In this document: piece by piece, positions 23,753 to 33,089 of the stretch
Layout: each line of letters begins with the position of its first letter
How positions within the stretch are numbered: position 1 is the first letter of the stretch
Assembly (NCBI RefSeq): GCF_963678635.1
Contig: NC_087068.1
Span: 17,735,872 to 17,799,871 of the forward strand
From: Symsagittifera roscoffensis
Lineage: Eukaryota; Xenacoelomorpha; Acoela; Convolutidae
DNA: 64,000 bases
Direction: 5' to 3'
Made by a program: the position numbers and the translations under genes
Notes under the pieces: generated by a model
The model's database searches: none
Told to the model about the DNA's origin: nothing
Seen by the model: the letters and a program-made list of their open reading frames with translations, nothing else

Positions 23753-24765
23753 TGGATAGGATAGATCTGAAAAAGATAGTGGAAGAAGTAGTGGGTCTAG
23801 AAGAAATAATTGTGTCACAAGATATTGACATAGTCGATGATCACGACGATGAGTGGGTCGACGACCGGTCGAAACCCGAGGTAGAATTTGACGACGTGCA
23901 ACAGCAATCATATGAGCAAGACTTGAGGAACCTGCGTGTCTTGGAATGGCTGAACGAAATGACGTCGGACTCAGAGGAGACCAATGTCACGATTCAAGAA
24001 GTAGATCGTGAAAGCATAAAATACATGAAGACCGAACGAGATGATCCTTCCTGGGCTGCCCAAGAAGGGCGACTATTCATTCTGGCTTCCAATCTCGATT
24101 TGATACCCGGTATGCGATCGACGGGGACGTCGATGGATATTTTTGTCCGGAGAGTGGGGGTAAGACTTACCCACACTGAAAACTTGATAATAAAAAAATT
24201 AAGAATAGCAAGAGAGACAGGAGACTTAGAAGCAGAAACAGGCGAAGAACCTAAAAAACCTGACATAGGGAGGGTAGTTGAGTCATGTTTTAACCTACCA
24301 AATGAATATTCACGTAACAAAATATTAACAGACAGTGATTTCATACTCACAAATAGAACATGTGCGATAGCAATCACAGCAGACATGAGTTTTAAGACAG
24401 TGTTAGCAGCAGATTTTAAGAGAGAATATAAAAACATAGAATTTCTTTGGAAGCAAAGACCAGGAGTAGGGGGTGTAGCAGCCTTACCTCCGCCGGCGTC
24501 ACAGATACCGGGAAAATACCTATGCTTCTTTGTGACGAGGGCGACGGAGAAGCAGCACGTGGACCCAGAGACCCTAGTCTTGTCCTTGACGAGGTTGAGA
24601 GACTTCCTCGTGGAAATGGACGTGAAGGAGCTCTCACTTCCAGTGTATGATCCAAACAGAGGACGACTGCATCCTCGGGAATTGTACGCGCTGGTACACG
24701 TGATATTCTCTGATACTAATATACAAGTATATTTACATAAGAAATATTACTTAAGTATAGGCTGA
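23752..24765 (+). CDS. A2 acidic linker and macro domain (TARG1/OARD1-like)
   Basis: The open stretch is 337 residues. Residues 1 to about 185 are an acidic linker with DPSWAAQEGRLFILASN. From about residue 190 the macro fold begins: TDSDF strand, ADMSFKTVLAADFKREY helix, GGVAALP strand, KYLCFFVTRATEK strand, LVLSLTRLRDFLVEMD helix, VKELSLPVYDP, then ALVHVIFSDTNIQVYL. The order and spacing follow TARG1/OARD1, which removes ADP-ribose from glutamate and binds ADP-ribose. In the element the domain could counter host ADP-ribosylation, as viral macro domains do, but that is inference. The gene ends with YYLSIG just before the spacer. The same domain is in A1, so it was fixed before the copies split. 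Confidence 0.72.
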   Translation: MDRIDLKKIVEEVVGLEEIIVSQDIDIVDDHDDEWVDDRSKPEVEFDDVQQQSYEQDLRNLRVLEWLNEMTSDSEETNVTIQEVDRESIKYMKTERDDPSWAAQEGRLFILASNLDLIPGMRSTGTSMDIFVRRVGVRLTHTENLIIKKLRIARETGDLEAETGEEPKKPDIGRVVESCFNLPNEYSRNKILTDSDFILTNRTCAIAITADMSFKTVLAADFKREYKNIEFLWKQRPGVGGVAALPPPASQIPGKYLCFFVTRATEKQHVDPETLVLSLTRLRDFLVEMDVKELSLPVYDPNRGRLHPRELYALVHVIFSDTNIQVYLHKKYYLSIG

Positions 24766-25123
24766 GTGACGTGCGAGAGGGTGTTAGGCTAAAGACTAAG
24801 TTGTATGTAATGTGTGATATGTGTGATATGGATGTTATGTTATGTTTTATGTTACTAAGCTCTTGGGTAAGAAGGGGTTAGTGACCATGAACAACTGTCC
24901 AATCTTAGGTCGAATTCCAAAATTTTAGAGACCGATTGATTTTAATAAATTTTAGGATAAAAATCTTTTTATCTGACTGTTTTTAAGTAAATTTTAACAA
25001 GAAATTAAGGTGAAACTGACAAGTGTGATATTCGTGACCTCTTTTCTAGATCCTGATTGATCATTTAATTGCTCACTTGAGTCAAAACCTTGAAATCAAA
25101 TCAAATCGAATCTGAAGAACAGA
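24766..25123 (+). promoter_or_regulatory. A2 noncoding spacer with splice-like signals
   Basis: This AT-rich spacer of about 360 bp lies between the end of pol and the accessory ATG at 25,124 and is conserved with A1 573-953. It contains GGGTAAGAAG (GT at 24,867) and a pyrimidine tract ending CTTTTCTAG (AG at 25,048-25,049), a plausible 183-bp intron. It also has a TATGTTATGTTATG run. It may act as an internal promoter or leader for a subgenomic transcript of the accessory cassette. Confidence 0.5.
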
Positions 25124-25783
25124 ATGGAGAATTTCACCTTGGATGAATTGATGGACCTGGCAGAGGCATATGTAGGACCGATGATAGATGCGATCTATCG
25201 TCGGCTAATGGATTGAGACTTCGCTCTGGAGGAACCAGAGGTAGTCATGTTGCTGACCGCCCTAATAAACATCTTGGGGCATGACAACCGTGGGGACCGC
25301 CCCACGGAAGTCCTATTGATGGCAGCATACGGAGAGAGGGGAGTACTAGACCGCCCGAACATGAGAGTGATGAGGTGGAGAAACGGGGCTCTCTCAGGAA
25401 GTGACTTGGCGAATGAGCCTGGATTGGGAAGTTCTAGGACTTATCAACCAGGTGAAATGCCTTTGCCCTCCAAACCCAAGCCTGGGCTGACGAGAATGCA
25501 TCGAGAAATGAACAGCGAGGATGCCTCGTCTGGTTCACCACTGAGAGCAGCTGTGCCACCAAAGAGGGCAAAAGTAGAACAAAAGGTTCAGACGAACCAA
25601 ACCATGCAAGATCTAGATGGGATGAAGGATGAGCTGGAAAGGACCAGGAAGGAGCTGGATGAAGTGACTAAGATCATGCTCATTACGGAGGACGACAGAG
25701 ACATGTGGCAGAAATTGTTCGAAGACTGCAACAAAAAGCAGGGTGAAGAAACTGAGCGCTTGAGGCGGGACTACAAGGAGTGA
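25124..25783 (+). pseudogene. A2 accessory protein 1: coiled-coil protein
   Basis: This is the first gene after the spacer. The likely start is the ATG at 25,124 (MENFTLDELMDLAEAYVG); the longest open part is 25,247-25,783. It has a helical N-terminus, a Pro/Ser/Arg-rich middle (PSKPKPGLTRMHRE), and a C-terminal heptad-like coil (MKDELERTRKELDEVTKIM). The length is about 200 residues. It abuts the SGNH hydrolase gene. The coil suggests oligomerisation, or a gag-like or structural helper, but no family is recognised. A1 carries the same gene at 1-572. Confidence 0.65.
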
Positions 25784-26841
25784 TCGGACCGGGCGGCATT
25801 GACTACAGCCGTGGAAAAGCGATACCTGCAAGGAGTATTCCTTGTGGGCAGTCCCCGATGGAGCTCTTGACGCCTCGAGAGATGAGTCAGACAACGGAGA
25901 CACGACTTCCGACAGCAACAGGTCGAGTGACAATCCCGGAACCTAGTGACACCTTGGGTGACCCAGTCGTGGAACAAACGGTGAAGAGGCTGATAGAGAC
26001 AGCTGGACGACTAGTCGCCAACAAGAATGCACAAGGTTCCGGGGTGACTGCACCCTATGGAACGATCGACGACACGGGCAGAGTACGACTCTCCCAGACC
26101 GTGATCAGACAGGGAATTAGCGACACTACGCCACTAATGGGGAGCTCTAAGGCCCCAGAGAGAAGAATACAGAAGATGGCAGCGAAGAAAGTGTCACGTG
26201 TAGTAGACTTACAAAGGAATAACCAGTTGAGATATAACTTCACGGGAGTCCCGGAGACAGATCCGAGAGCTTGCTTCAATCGAGCGACTTGGAACCCGGC
26301 AGTAAACCTGCAACAACCGCCACTGGGGACATCACATCTGATACTGGGAGACAGCTTAGTCAGAATACTCTCGAATTTGAGGACCTCTTGGGTCACCACG
26401 GTGATGGCCTTCGAAGGCGCGACGATAGCCCAGTTATATCGGATGGTGGAACTAATGAATCCAGGGAGGATCCCCAATGTGATGATCCTGGTTGGAACGA
26501 ATAACATCTCTAGAGGTTCGGATGAGCAGGAAGCACTATGGGAATTAATGATGATGTGCTTGCTTACTACTCTCTGGCAGAAATTCAACTGTGCGGTACT
26601 GACCGTTTGCACTGTGCCAATGAATACAAGGAGCTTGACAGCAGCAAGGAGAAGGCACAACCAAGGAGTGGCCAGGTGGAATAAAATCTTGAGGAATCTC
26701 GCAAGTCGGAATGCCGGAAGAACGATCCTCATGGTCATCGAACATGAGTTGAGAGCTATGGATCAGGCCAGACTGACCACGGACGGCATCCACTTCGATA
26801 GTATAGAAGGACAGGCTTGGTTGAATCGAGTCTTCCAATAG
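25780..26841 (+). CDS. A2 accessory protein 2: SGNH/GDSL-type hydrolase
   Basis: The stretch is 353 residues; the first ATG in phase is at 25,858. After an unstructured N-terminal half, the SGNH blocks appear in order: block I ILGDSLVRIL (about residue 187-196, Ser nucleophile), a block II glycine in FEGATIAQ, block III LVGTNNISRG (about 236, oxyanion Asn), and block V DGIHFD (about 334, Asp and His of the triad). Spacing fits SGNH esterases, which remove acyl or acetyl groups from sugars, lipids or proteins. An esterase of this class is known from ORF1 of some CR1-type LINEs, but I know of none that is standard in Ty3/gypsy elements. The substrate is unknown. Element C has a related protein at 47,924-48,493. 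Confidence 0.8.
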   Translation: MIGPGGIDYSRGKAIPARSIPCGQSPMELLTPREMSQTTETRLPTATGRVTIPEPSDTLGDPVVEQTVKRLIETAGRLVANKNAQGSGVTAPYGTIDDTGRVRLSQTVIRQGISDTTPLMGSSKAPERRIQKMAAKKVSRVVDLQRNNQLRYNFTGVPETDPRACFNRATWNPAVNLQQPPLGTSHLILGDSLVRILSNLRTSWVTTVMAFEGATIAQLYRMVELMNPGRIPNVMILVGTNNISRGSDEQEALWELMMMCLLTTLWQKFNCAVLTVCTVPMNTRSLTAARRRHNQGVARWNKILRNLASRNAGRTILMVIEHELRAMDQARLTTDGIHFDSIEGQAWLNRVFQ

Positions 26842-26844
26842 CGG

Positions 26845-27492
26845 TTGGACGAGTTGGAAGTGGAACTTTTTGACACAGGAGTGCTAAAGGAGGAAGGAAC
26901 ATCGAATGACACGGTGATTACCACCTTTGTGCCTCCTAGCCGGGAAACACGCTTGGGGACGGTCCCAGCCGTCACGAACTACAGACAGCAGAGCTCCAGC
27001 GAACCAGGTCAAAGGACAGACGTTCAAGATCGATTGGGAGAAGCGCCGGTGAGGAGGACCATTCATCCTAGGAGAAGACTAGGGCCTGTCAACCCAATGG
27101 AAGAGGCAACTAGCACGTCTAGATCAGACACGAGATCGGAGACGACAATTACCAATCGAGAGGAGAGACGCCCGGATAGAGGCTCGTTGATGTGGTCAAG
27201 GCCCATACCATCTCCCTGGCATGTGTACAAGGACGAACTATTGAAGCTGGATCTCCAGAGGGTGAGCTTCATCGAGGATGCCAGGAGGATGCTGAATGGA
27301 GCGAGGCTATCCGTCAGTAGACTGTACTCGATAATAGGCGTAGACTGGTTGATAGCCGCTGGCATAAACTTCAGCTCCACGACGGCCTTGAGATTAGCTG
27401 ACCTGGAGCGACTGCCCTCCAACAACACAATGGGACCAGTGAACGCCCGACCGTTACAAGATGTGAAACTAAATCAAGACGAAGGAAATTGA
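26845..27492 (+). pseudogene. A2 accessory segment 3, following the SGNH domain
   Basis: The 215-residue open stretch begins with an acidic helix (LDELEVELFDTGVL) like the one after the SGNH domain in element C. It continues through a low-complexity region and a helical part (RVSFIEDARRMLNGARLSVSRLYSIIGVDWL). The second part resembles the N-terminal half of element C's 48,572-49,393, which contains HEDLGRHQCVDWL. The domain is unrecognised. It lies directly before the second SGNH-like protein. Confidence 0.55.
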
Positions 27493-27549
27493 GAAGAGAG
27501 ACCGGGAAAATTTCTGACAACGAGGGCTCCGATTGGACAACATGAGAAG

Positions 27550-29328
27550 ATGTTCAGGCAAGTGGCGACACCCCCGAGTCATGTGAAAGAAAGAACATAC
27601 CCGAAACAAGTGAGTCAAGATGGTGACGTCCAAAGTTACGGCGGATTGAAAGTGATAAAGAAAGATGAGACCATCTTTGCCGCGTACGACAACGCAGAAA
27701 TAAGGAAGGCCAAGATTATGATAGTAGCGAATTCAGAGTTCGTGTACACTTCCAAGTCTCTGTTTTGGCCGGATGTCATAATGTTGGCCGCGGTCGATCT
27801 GGACCTACTGCAAACCGTAACTCTGGCTATAGGGGTACAAAGAAAGACGGACATGAACCCAATCACGATCGTGTTTGCTGGCATCAATGACCATTTACAC
27901 AGTAGAGGTTTTCTGAGCAGACTCAGAGATACTACAACGGCAGAAAATGCTGTGTGGCCAGCGATAAAGGATATCCTTGAATCAATGGGTGAAGTGGTGG
28001 ATGCGACGAAGGAGGGATCATTCACCAAGGTGACACCGGGAGTAGTGTTCGCGCTGTCTCCGGGGTATGCATGTCTCCCGGATGGATTGAAATTCGTGTA
28101 TGCGATCGTGACCTTGCTCTCGGAAGGGAAATATGATGTGATCATATCGGCCCCAAATCGCATGATAGAGATGGAGAACCTGAAACCACTCAGGGCTGAA
28201 CTACCTGCGGTGTGGTCAGATATCTCGAACGCGGTGAGAGGATTCAAGGACCATGCGCTGCACATGTTAGTGTTGGATGAGGTGCTGGGGTTGGAACTGT
28301 CCAATTTCAGTCGACAGCTCAAACTTAAACCGGGAATAGACGACGACCATCGAGTGGTCATAGCGATGTCGAACGACTTATGGTTCCGAGCAATGGAAGT
28401 AACAGGTGAAAAAGCCAGAAGGAAGAATTCACAGGAGACTAGAGCTCATTTGGAGGCGATGGTTTTGAGGACCAAACCGGAGGCCAACCAGTGGTTAAAT
28501 CTAAGTCCTCGAGTAGCGGCATTGGGTGCAGATGCTTTCGAGCAAGGCCCCATAATGATTAAGAAAATTCATGCCTACTTGTTGAAGGAGGTGAACCTAG
28601 CGGAAAATGCTGAAAAAAAGACAGCTGAGTTTGTGAATACAATGTGCCAGATTACCTTGGAAATCTTCTGGAACCAGGAAGTGAAGGGGGAAGAAGGCTT
28701 CGATTGGACAGATAGTATGCTGGAAGGGTTGGGAGCCATATGGACCGCGTCCTTCTTGGCGAAAGTCTACCCGAAAGTCTCTCATTACTTGATAAAGGAA
28801 TTCCTCCAAGCAGTAGCGGAAGTATCCATCGTGGAACTACTGGCCTTGTTCGTGACATTTGGAGCAGAGAGTTTTGTGAAAGGACCGGCTGTGCTGCTCA
28901 CCGAGGGAGTTCAGAACCTGCGGCTAGATGGGCTTCTAACATTGATTGCGATTACCCACGGAAACTTGGGAGGACTAATGAAGCTGACACGTTGTCCAGA
29001 GCAGATGAGAGAGAAGGTGAGGAAATTAGACATGAAGAAAGCCACGGATTCGTGGAACAAGATAAGAGATCTGAGATATACTCTTATCCAGTACCTCCTG
29101 CATCAAAATCGCTTTGGAACGGGAGAAGATGAGACTATCGAGAGAGAAGAAGATGTGAGACGACATGTTGGGGGCATGCCCCTACTAACCGATCTGAGCT
29201 TGGCTATGAGGACCGATCCGTTAGCGTTGATCAGAGGAGCCACGGAGTTTGTGACTATGGACCAGCAGTCACATTTGCGTTCCCTGATGTCAAGGTGGAG
29301 GCGTATAGGAGGTCGGTGGTGCACCTGA
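27550..29328 (+). CDS. A2 accessory protein 4: large protein with SGNH-like N-terminal fold
   Basis: The open stretch is 592 residues. The N-terminal 200 residues alternate strands and helices: KIMIVANSEFVY near residue 54, TIVFAGINDHLHSRG near 105-118, VVFALSPGYACLP, YDVIISAPNRMIEME. AGxNDHLH sits where SGNH block III would lie, so a diverged SGNH-type domain is plausible. The C-terminal part is helical and ends with GGMPLLTDLSLAMRTDPLALIRG, also found in element C (GGMPLLTDLCLAMRSDP). There is no signal peptide or clear membrane anchor. The function is unknown. Confidence 0.7.
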   Translation: MFRQVATPPSHVKERTYPKQVSQDGDVQSYGGLKVIKKDETIFAAYDNAEIRKAKIMIVANSEFVYTSKSLFWPDVIMLAAVDLDLLQTVTLAIGVQRKTDMNPITIVFAGINDHLHSRGFLSRLRDTTTAENAVWPAIKDILESMGEVVDATKEGSFTKVTPGVVFALSPGYACLPDGLKFVYAIVTLLSEGKYDVIISAPNRMIEMENLKPLRAELPAVWSDISNAVRGFKDHALHMLVLDEVLGLELSNFSRQLKLKPGIDDDHRVVIAMSNDLWFRAMEVTGEKARRKNSQETRAHLEAMVLRTKPEANQWLNLSPRVAALGADAFEQGPIMIKKIHAYLLKEVNLAENAEKKTAEFVNTMCQITLEIFWNQEVKGEEGFDWTDSMLEGLGAIWTASFLAKVYPKVSHYLIKEFLQAVAEVSIVELLALFVTFGAESFVKGPAVLLTEGVQNLRLDGLLTLIAITHGNLGGLMKLTRCPEQMREKVRKLDMKKATDSWNKIRDLRYTLIQYLLHQNRFGTGEDETIEREEDVRRHVGGMPLLTDLSLAMRTDPLALIRGATEFVTMDQQSHLRSLMSRWRRIGGRWCT

Positions 29329-30955
29329 ACTTCATATCAGCAGTGGACGGTAGTGCGCTGAACTGGTGTGAGCAGCACGTGTTGCGGGAGCTCATGAGTG
29401 AAGATCTGTTGTTTGCGAAGACATCAGAGCCAGAAATGACGGTCGTCAATTTTGACGATCACTTCCGTGATCGCATGGGAGAAGTAGAGAGAGGACACAT
29501 CGAGGTGTTTCCGAAGCTTTGGAATCTGAGACCCTATGATAAGACGAATGGTGAGATAACCAGAGTTCCTCATCTCACTGCAGCATATCACAAGGTGAGA
29601 GAAGAGACGAAAGATTGGGGTGATTACGTGAAGTGAAGCTGCCGGAAGAAATCCCTGAATTCCCTCTGATAAGAAGGATGTTGCTCGGAGCAGTCTCCGT
29701 GGTACAAACTCCTAGGTTGAGAGCATTTGAAACCAATGAAAGGAGAGTAAGGAAATTCGTGGAAACGATGGATCCATGCTTTTTGGGGAGGAATGCTGCC
29801 GTGTTACAGTATACACGATTTGCCTACACGGATCAAGCGACGAGAAGGCGAATAAGCAACGCCGCGACTCCCAAGCCTGGAGAATTTGATGAAAAATGGG
29901 CGAGGTTAGACTTAGCGCCTATGAAGAGGAGAGGCAGAACCGAACTGCCTGAGGCCTCCTTGATCCTGACTAGTGTGAAACTGGAGTTGAAAGTAGGAGG
30001 AACGTTGCAGACGAGAACCTTCCTAGCACCCTTCGGCTGTGAGGAAATCAAAGTGGTCCATGGAGAAGAGGAAGATGGATCGGCCGGCACACTGGTCATA
30101 CCAAAATTTCCGGAAGGGGCCGACAAGGAAAAGCAAGGACCCTCAAGCTCGAAAAAGGATATGTCAGAAGGAGATAACGGACAGGGAGGAAGCCGTCAAG
30201 CGGAAGAAACCATGCAACAAGGTGCAACTCAAGCTGGTGGGAAAGACGACAGGGCATCGACAGGAGAAGTATCCAGCCTGGATTTCAATTTCCTCAGTGA
30301 TTTTGAGAACAATGCGGATACGTTGGAGGCGACTGAGCCAGCAGATGAAGGCATGTCGACACTGGAACCTCCGTCAGCCTTTACAGAAATGAAACGGAAC
30401 TTGCCGGAGAGCAGCTCTCCTGGCAATTCGAGAAATAACGAACAAAGAATCCTTATGGAATCACCTAGGAGAAGAAGAATAGAGGGCTCAGCCAGAGTAC
30501 CTTTCTTGGGAAAGTTGCCCGAAGAAGAGTGGGAAGTACATCACAGAGACCATGAAAGTAGGACGGGATGTAGATTGGACAGAGTGGCGTTCATGGAAGA
30601 AGTCTGGACAGTGATTCAGAGCCATGGGACCCAGTCCATTTTGAAAATAGGTCTCGGCCGACCATTGATGCGGGAAGTCCTTGACAAACTTGATGAGTGT
30701 GAAGGGAGATTGAGTGAGTTGTTGATTGACTCAGCCACTGATGAAAGTGAGGCAAACTCTCCCATCAAGATGACACCGCAGGATGATAAAGGAGAGGTGG
30801 TGTATCTGTCAAGAACCAGGAGGGGAACGATGCGATCAAAATTGGTGATTGATAAGATCAATGAGATGAAGAGGAAATTAGGCAGCAAAGTGATGCCGAG
30901 GAGAGTAGGAAAGACGAAGGTGGATTCAGAGATATCAATGAAAGCTGTCAATTGA
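29295..30955 (+). pseudogene. A2 accessory protein 5 region
   Basis: Open stretches at 29,295-29,636 and 29,633-30,955 (440 residues) match the second half of the 787-residue protein of element C. Shared landmarks are ALNWCEQHVLRELMS (TLNWCQQEVLRAQMS in C), IPEFPLIRRMLLG (IPEFPTVRRMTLG) and a C-terminal Asp/Glu-rich tail. The following helix VDRVAFMEEVW-like region matches C 51,940-52,347. No enzyme motif is recognised. A structural or nucleic-acid-binding role is possible but not shown. Confidence 0.6.
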
Positions 30956-30982
30956 ACGAAATGAAAACGAGTCGAAGAGGCC

Positions 30983-31453
30983 ATGGATTTGGGACAAGGT
31001 GATTATCAATTGCCTGGCACGGACAGAATGTTAACCGATGTAGCGATGGTGCCACCCATTCTCATGGCAGGGATAAAGTCAACAGGTTACAAATCCAAAA
31101 CGAGTGACCGCACTCTGACTGGAACAACCTTAGAAATGGAAATACTTAGTCAATGTGGAGAAAGCACGATGAAAGACTTTAAACCATCTCCCATGAACCA
31201 CGGAAAGGGATGTGTCGCAGGACAACTAGTACCAGTGGAGTATAACCGACTGACAGTGTCGGAGACGGTGTCAATAGATGAACCCGCCGGTGGATACATG
31301 GAGATGTTAGAATACCGAAACTCGGCTAGAGGGTATGTGATGGCTCTGGAAGACAAGGGTGCCATGGAGGGTTATCTGGAGACGATGTTGCGAGGCACCA
31401 CCCTCAAGCAGAAGGCGTACGGGACTCTAGCGTCGTCTGAGATGCAGGCGTAA
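30983..31453 (+). CDS. A2 accessory segment 6: short unrecognised protein
   Basis: A 156-residue open stretch starts at ATG 30,983 (MDLGQGDYQLPGTD) just after the preceding gene. It is rich in Gly, Thr and Met and has no recognised motif. Its position matches the variable N-terminal region of element C's 583-residue protein, which differs in sequence. It probably forms the N-terminus of the last accessory gene. Confidence 0.5.
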   Translation: MDLGQGDYQLPGTDRMLTDVAMVPPILMAGIKSTGYKSKTSDRTLTGTTLEMEILSQCGESTMKDFKPSPMNHGKGCVAGQLVPVEYNRLTVSETVSIDEPAGGYMEMLEYRNSARGYVMALEDKGAMEGYLETMLRGTTLKQKAYGTLASSEMQA

Positions 31454-31561
31454 ACGATCGAGCAATTAGTGAGCCTTCCATGGAAAGCAGTGGTGTTGAG
31501 GTACTTTGAAGAGGAAATGAGGACTACGCCGAGAATACACGCTCTCATGGCAGTACCTTAG

Positions 31562-33082
31562 GTGAGAACCGAATTACAACTGAGGTTCGCCTGGTGCATG
31601 ATGGGATTAACTCGCGGGGAATATGATTCAGAAGAAAGGAAAAGGTCAAAAGAAGAAAAGGTATTCCTGATGACGAACCTGAGGGATCTGATAATCCAGG
31701 AAGGAATGGCAGTAGCGTGCGCGAAGCGGAGAGATGCTCTCTGTTTCATTCGATTCCTGATAGAGCAGATTTCAGTACCAACATTGAACACCTGTGTCAA
31801 GATGTTGAGGGAGGGCGATGAACGAGCAAAAGCCTTACTCTTGCTATCACTGCTGGAGATGCATCAAATGAAGCCGATGAGGGTGAATATGAAAGAACCT
31901 GAGGAGTTGGAGCCCATGAGGAAAATAGACGAAATCAGGAAATTTTCAAACAAGGAGCTGAGACTCACTAAAGAATCTATGGGAGCACTGCCGAAATCCA
32001 GTGAGTACTGTGGACCGATCAAGAAGAAGTCGTACAGCTACGTTTCCGGAATCATAGGGATAGCGTACAACCCTTTCCTGAGTGAAGACATACGTTATTG
32101 CTTTTTTGATTACGAGCGGGCAGTGTTGTTAAGATTCTGGACGTCGAGAATTGTAACGATCAAGAGCGCTAACAATCCGCAGACCAAATTGGGACTGGTC
32201 TTGGAAGAAGAGGTGAATGCACCTTCCGTACCAAAATCCGACAAAAGAGTGGAGTTTGGATTGGGATTCTCAGATGAACTACTGAGAACGAGCGTGATGG
32301 TAGTCTGGGAACTGATGAGACCATCATGGTGTCCTAGTCCCAATGCTGACTCGATATTACGGGCGACACAAGATGTGCAGAGGGAGCTGAATGCAGACTG
32401 TAACCTGCGTGACCTTAATATCATATATAATGTGATGATAAGAGCCTCTAGGAGCAACGGGGAAGACAAAGTGGAGTTGCCTGGCTGGGGACCAGAAGAC
32501 TGGGTCAAACCTGGTAGCTGTCTGGCGGAAGTCTGTGGACTGGAAGGTCACGTTTGTGGAGCTCTGGATTGTGTGAAAACCCTAGAGACACAACACAAGC
32601 AATTGACGATATTGTTTGGGAATGTCGTGATGAAAGCATGGACGGAAACGGAACTGATCGCAGATTGCCATGGAGGAACCGAGGTGAATCTAGTGACTGC
32701 ACTAGGATTCTACAGTATGTTTGGTTCTTTAGAGTCACTATTGAATCTAGAACAGAAACATGAGATGGTCACGGCTATCAGTGTAGAAGTGTTCCCAGGA
32801 GTTTTGCAAACTGAGCAAAAGCACATAGGAAAATGGAGGGAAGCGATCGAGGCGGAAATGAACATCAGACATAGTGAGACTAATTGTAGACCATCAGGAG
32901 CACGATATTTGGTGGGATCGACATTGGCTCCAATGTGCAAGAGCAGATACCCGGTGCATTTCGTAGCTGTGGATGTAAAGAGTACGAGAACGATCGTGGA
33001 TCAAGCCTTCTCAGTGCCAAAATGTGTGAGACTAACGAGAATGTCTAAAAAATCTTACGATTTGCTATGTAAGATGAATTAG
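31562..33082 (+). CDS. A2 accessory protein 7: large protein with conserved Cys/His cluster
   Basis: The open stretch is 506 residues with a clear counterpart at 52,308-54,059 in element C. Conserved blocks are AKRRDALCFIRFL, YSYVSGIIGIAYNPFL, LLRFWTSRIV, ELMRPSWCPSP, and a cluster with the pattern C-x4-C-x4-H-x-C-x4-C near residue 317 (PGSCLAEVCG to ALDCV). Near the end are VNLVTALGFYSMFGSLESL and FSVPKCVRLTRMSKKSY. The cluster looks like a zinc-binding site. The protein is mainly helical with no signal peptide. I do not recognise the family. Confidence 0.7.
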   Translation: MRTELQLRFAWCMMGLTRGEYDSEERKRSKEEKVFLMTNLRDLIIQEGMAVACAKRRDALCFIRFLIEQISVPTLNTCVKMLREGDERAKALLLLSLLEMHQMKPMRVNMKEPEELEPMRKIDEIRKFSNKELRLTKESMGALPKSSEYCGPIKKKSYSYVSGIIGIAYNPFLSEDIRYCFFDYERAVLLRFWTSRIVTIKSANNPQTKLGLVLEEEVNAPSVPKSDKRVEFGLGFSDELLRTSVMVVWELMRPSWCPSPNADSILRATQDVQRELNADCNLRDLNIIYNVMIRASRSNGEDKVELPGWGPEDWVKPGSCLAEVCGLEGHVCGALDCVKTLETQHKQLTILFGNVVMKAWTETELIADCHGGTEVNLVTALGFYSMFGSLESLLNLEQKHEMVTAISVEVFPGVLQTEQKHIGKWREAIEAEMNIRHSETNCRPSGARYLVGSTLAPMCKSRYPVHFVAVDVKSTRTIVDQAFSVPKCVRLTRMSKKSYDLLCKMN

Positions 33083-33089
33083 CAGTTCC

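Noticed and set aside
26055-26738. Minus-strand open frame of 227 residues opposite the SGNH gene
   Set aside because: It is the antisense shadow of the SGNH coding region with no recognisable motif.
25780-26841. Host esterase gene captured as a processed copy
   Set aside because: The same gene is in element C in the same position among the same neighbours, so it belongs to the element rather than to a chance host insertion.
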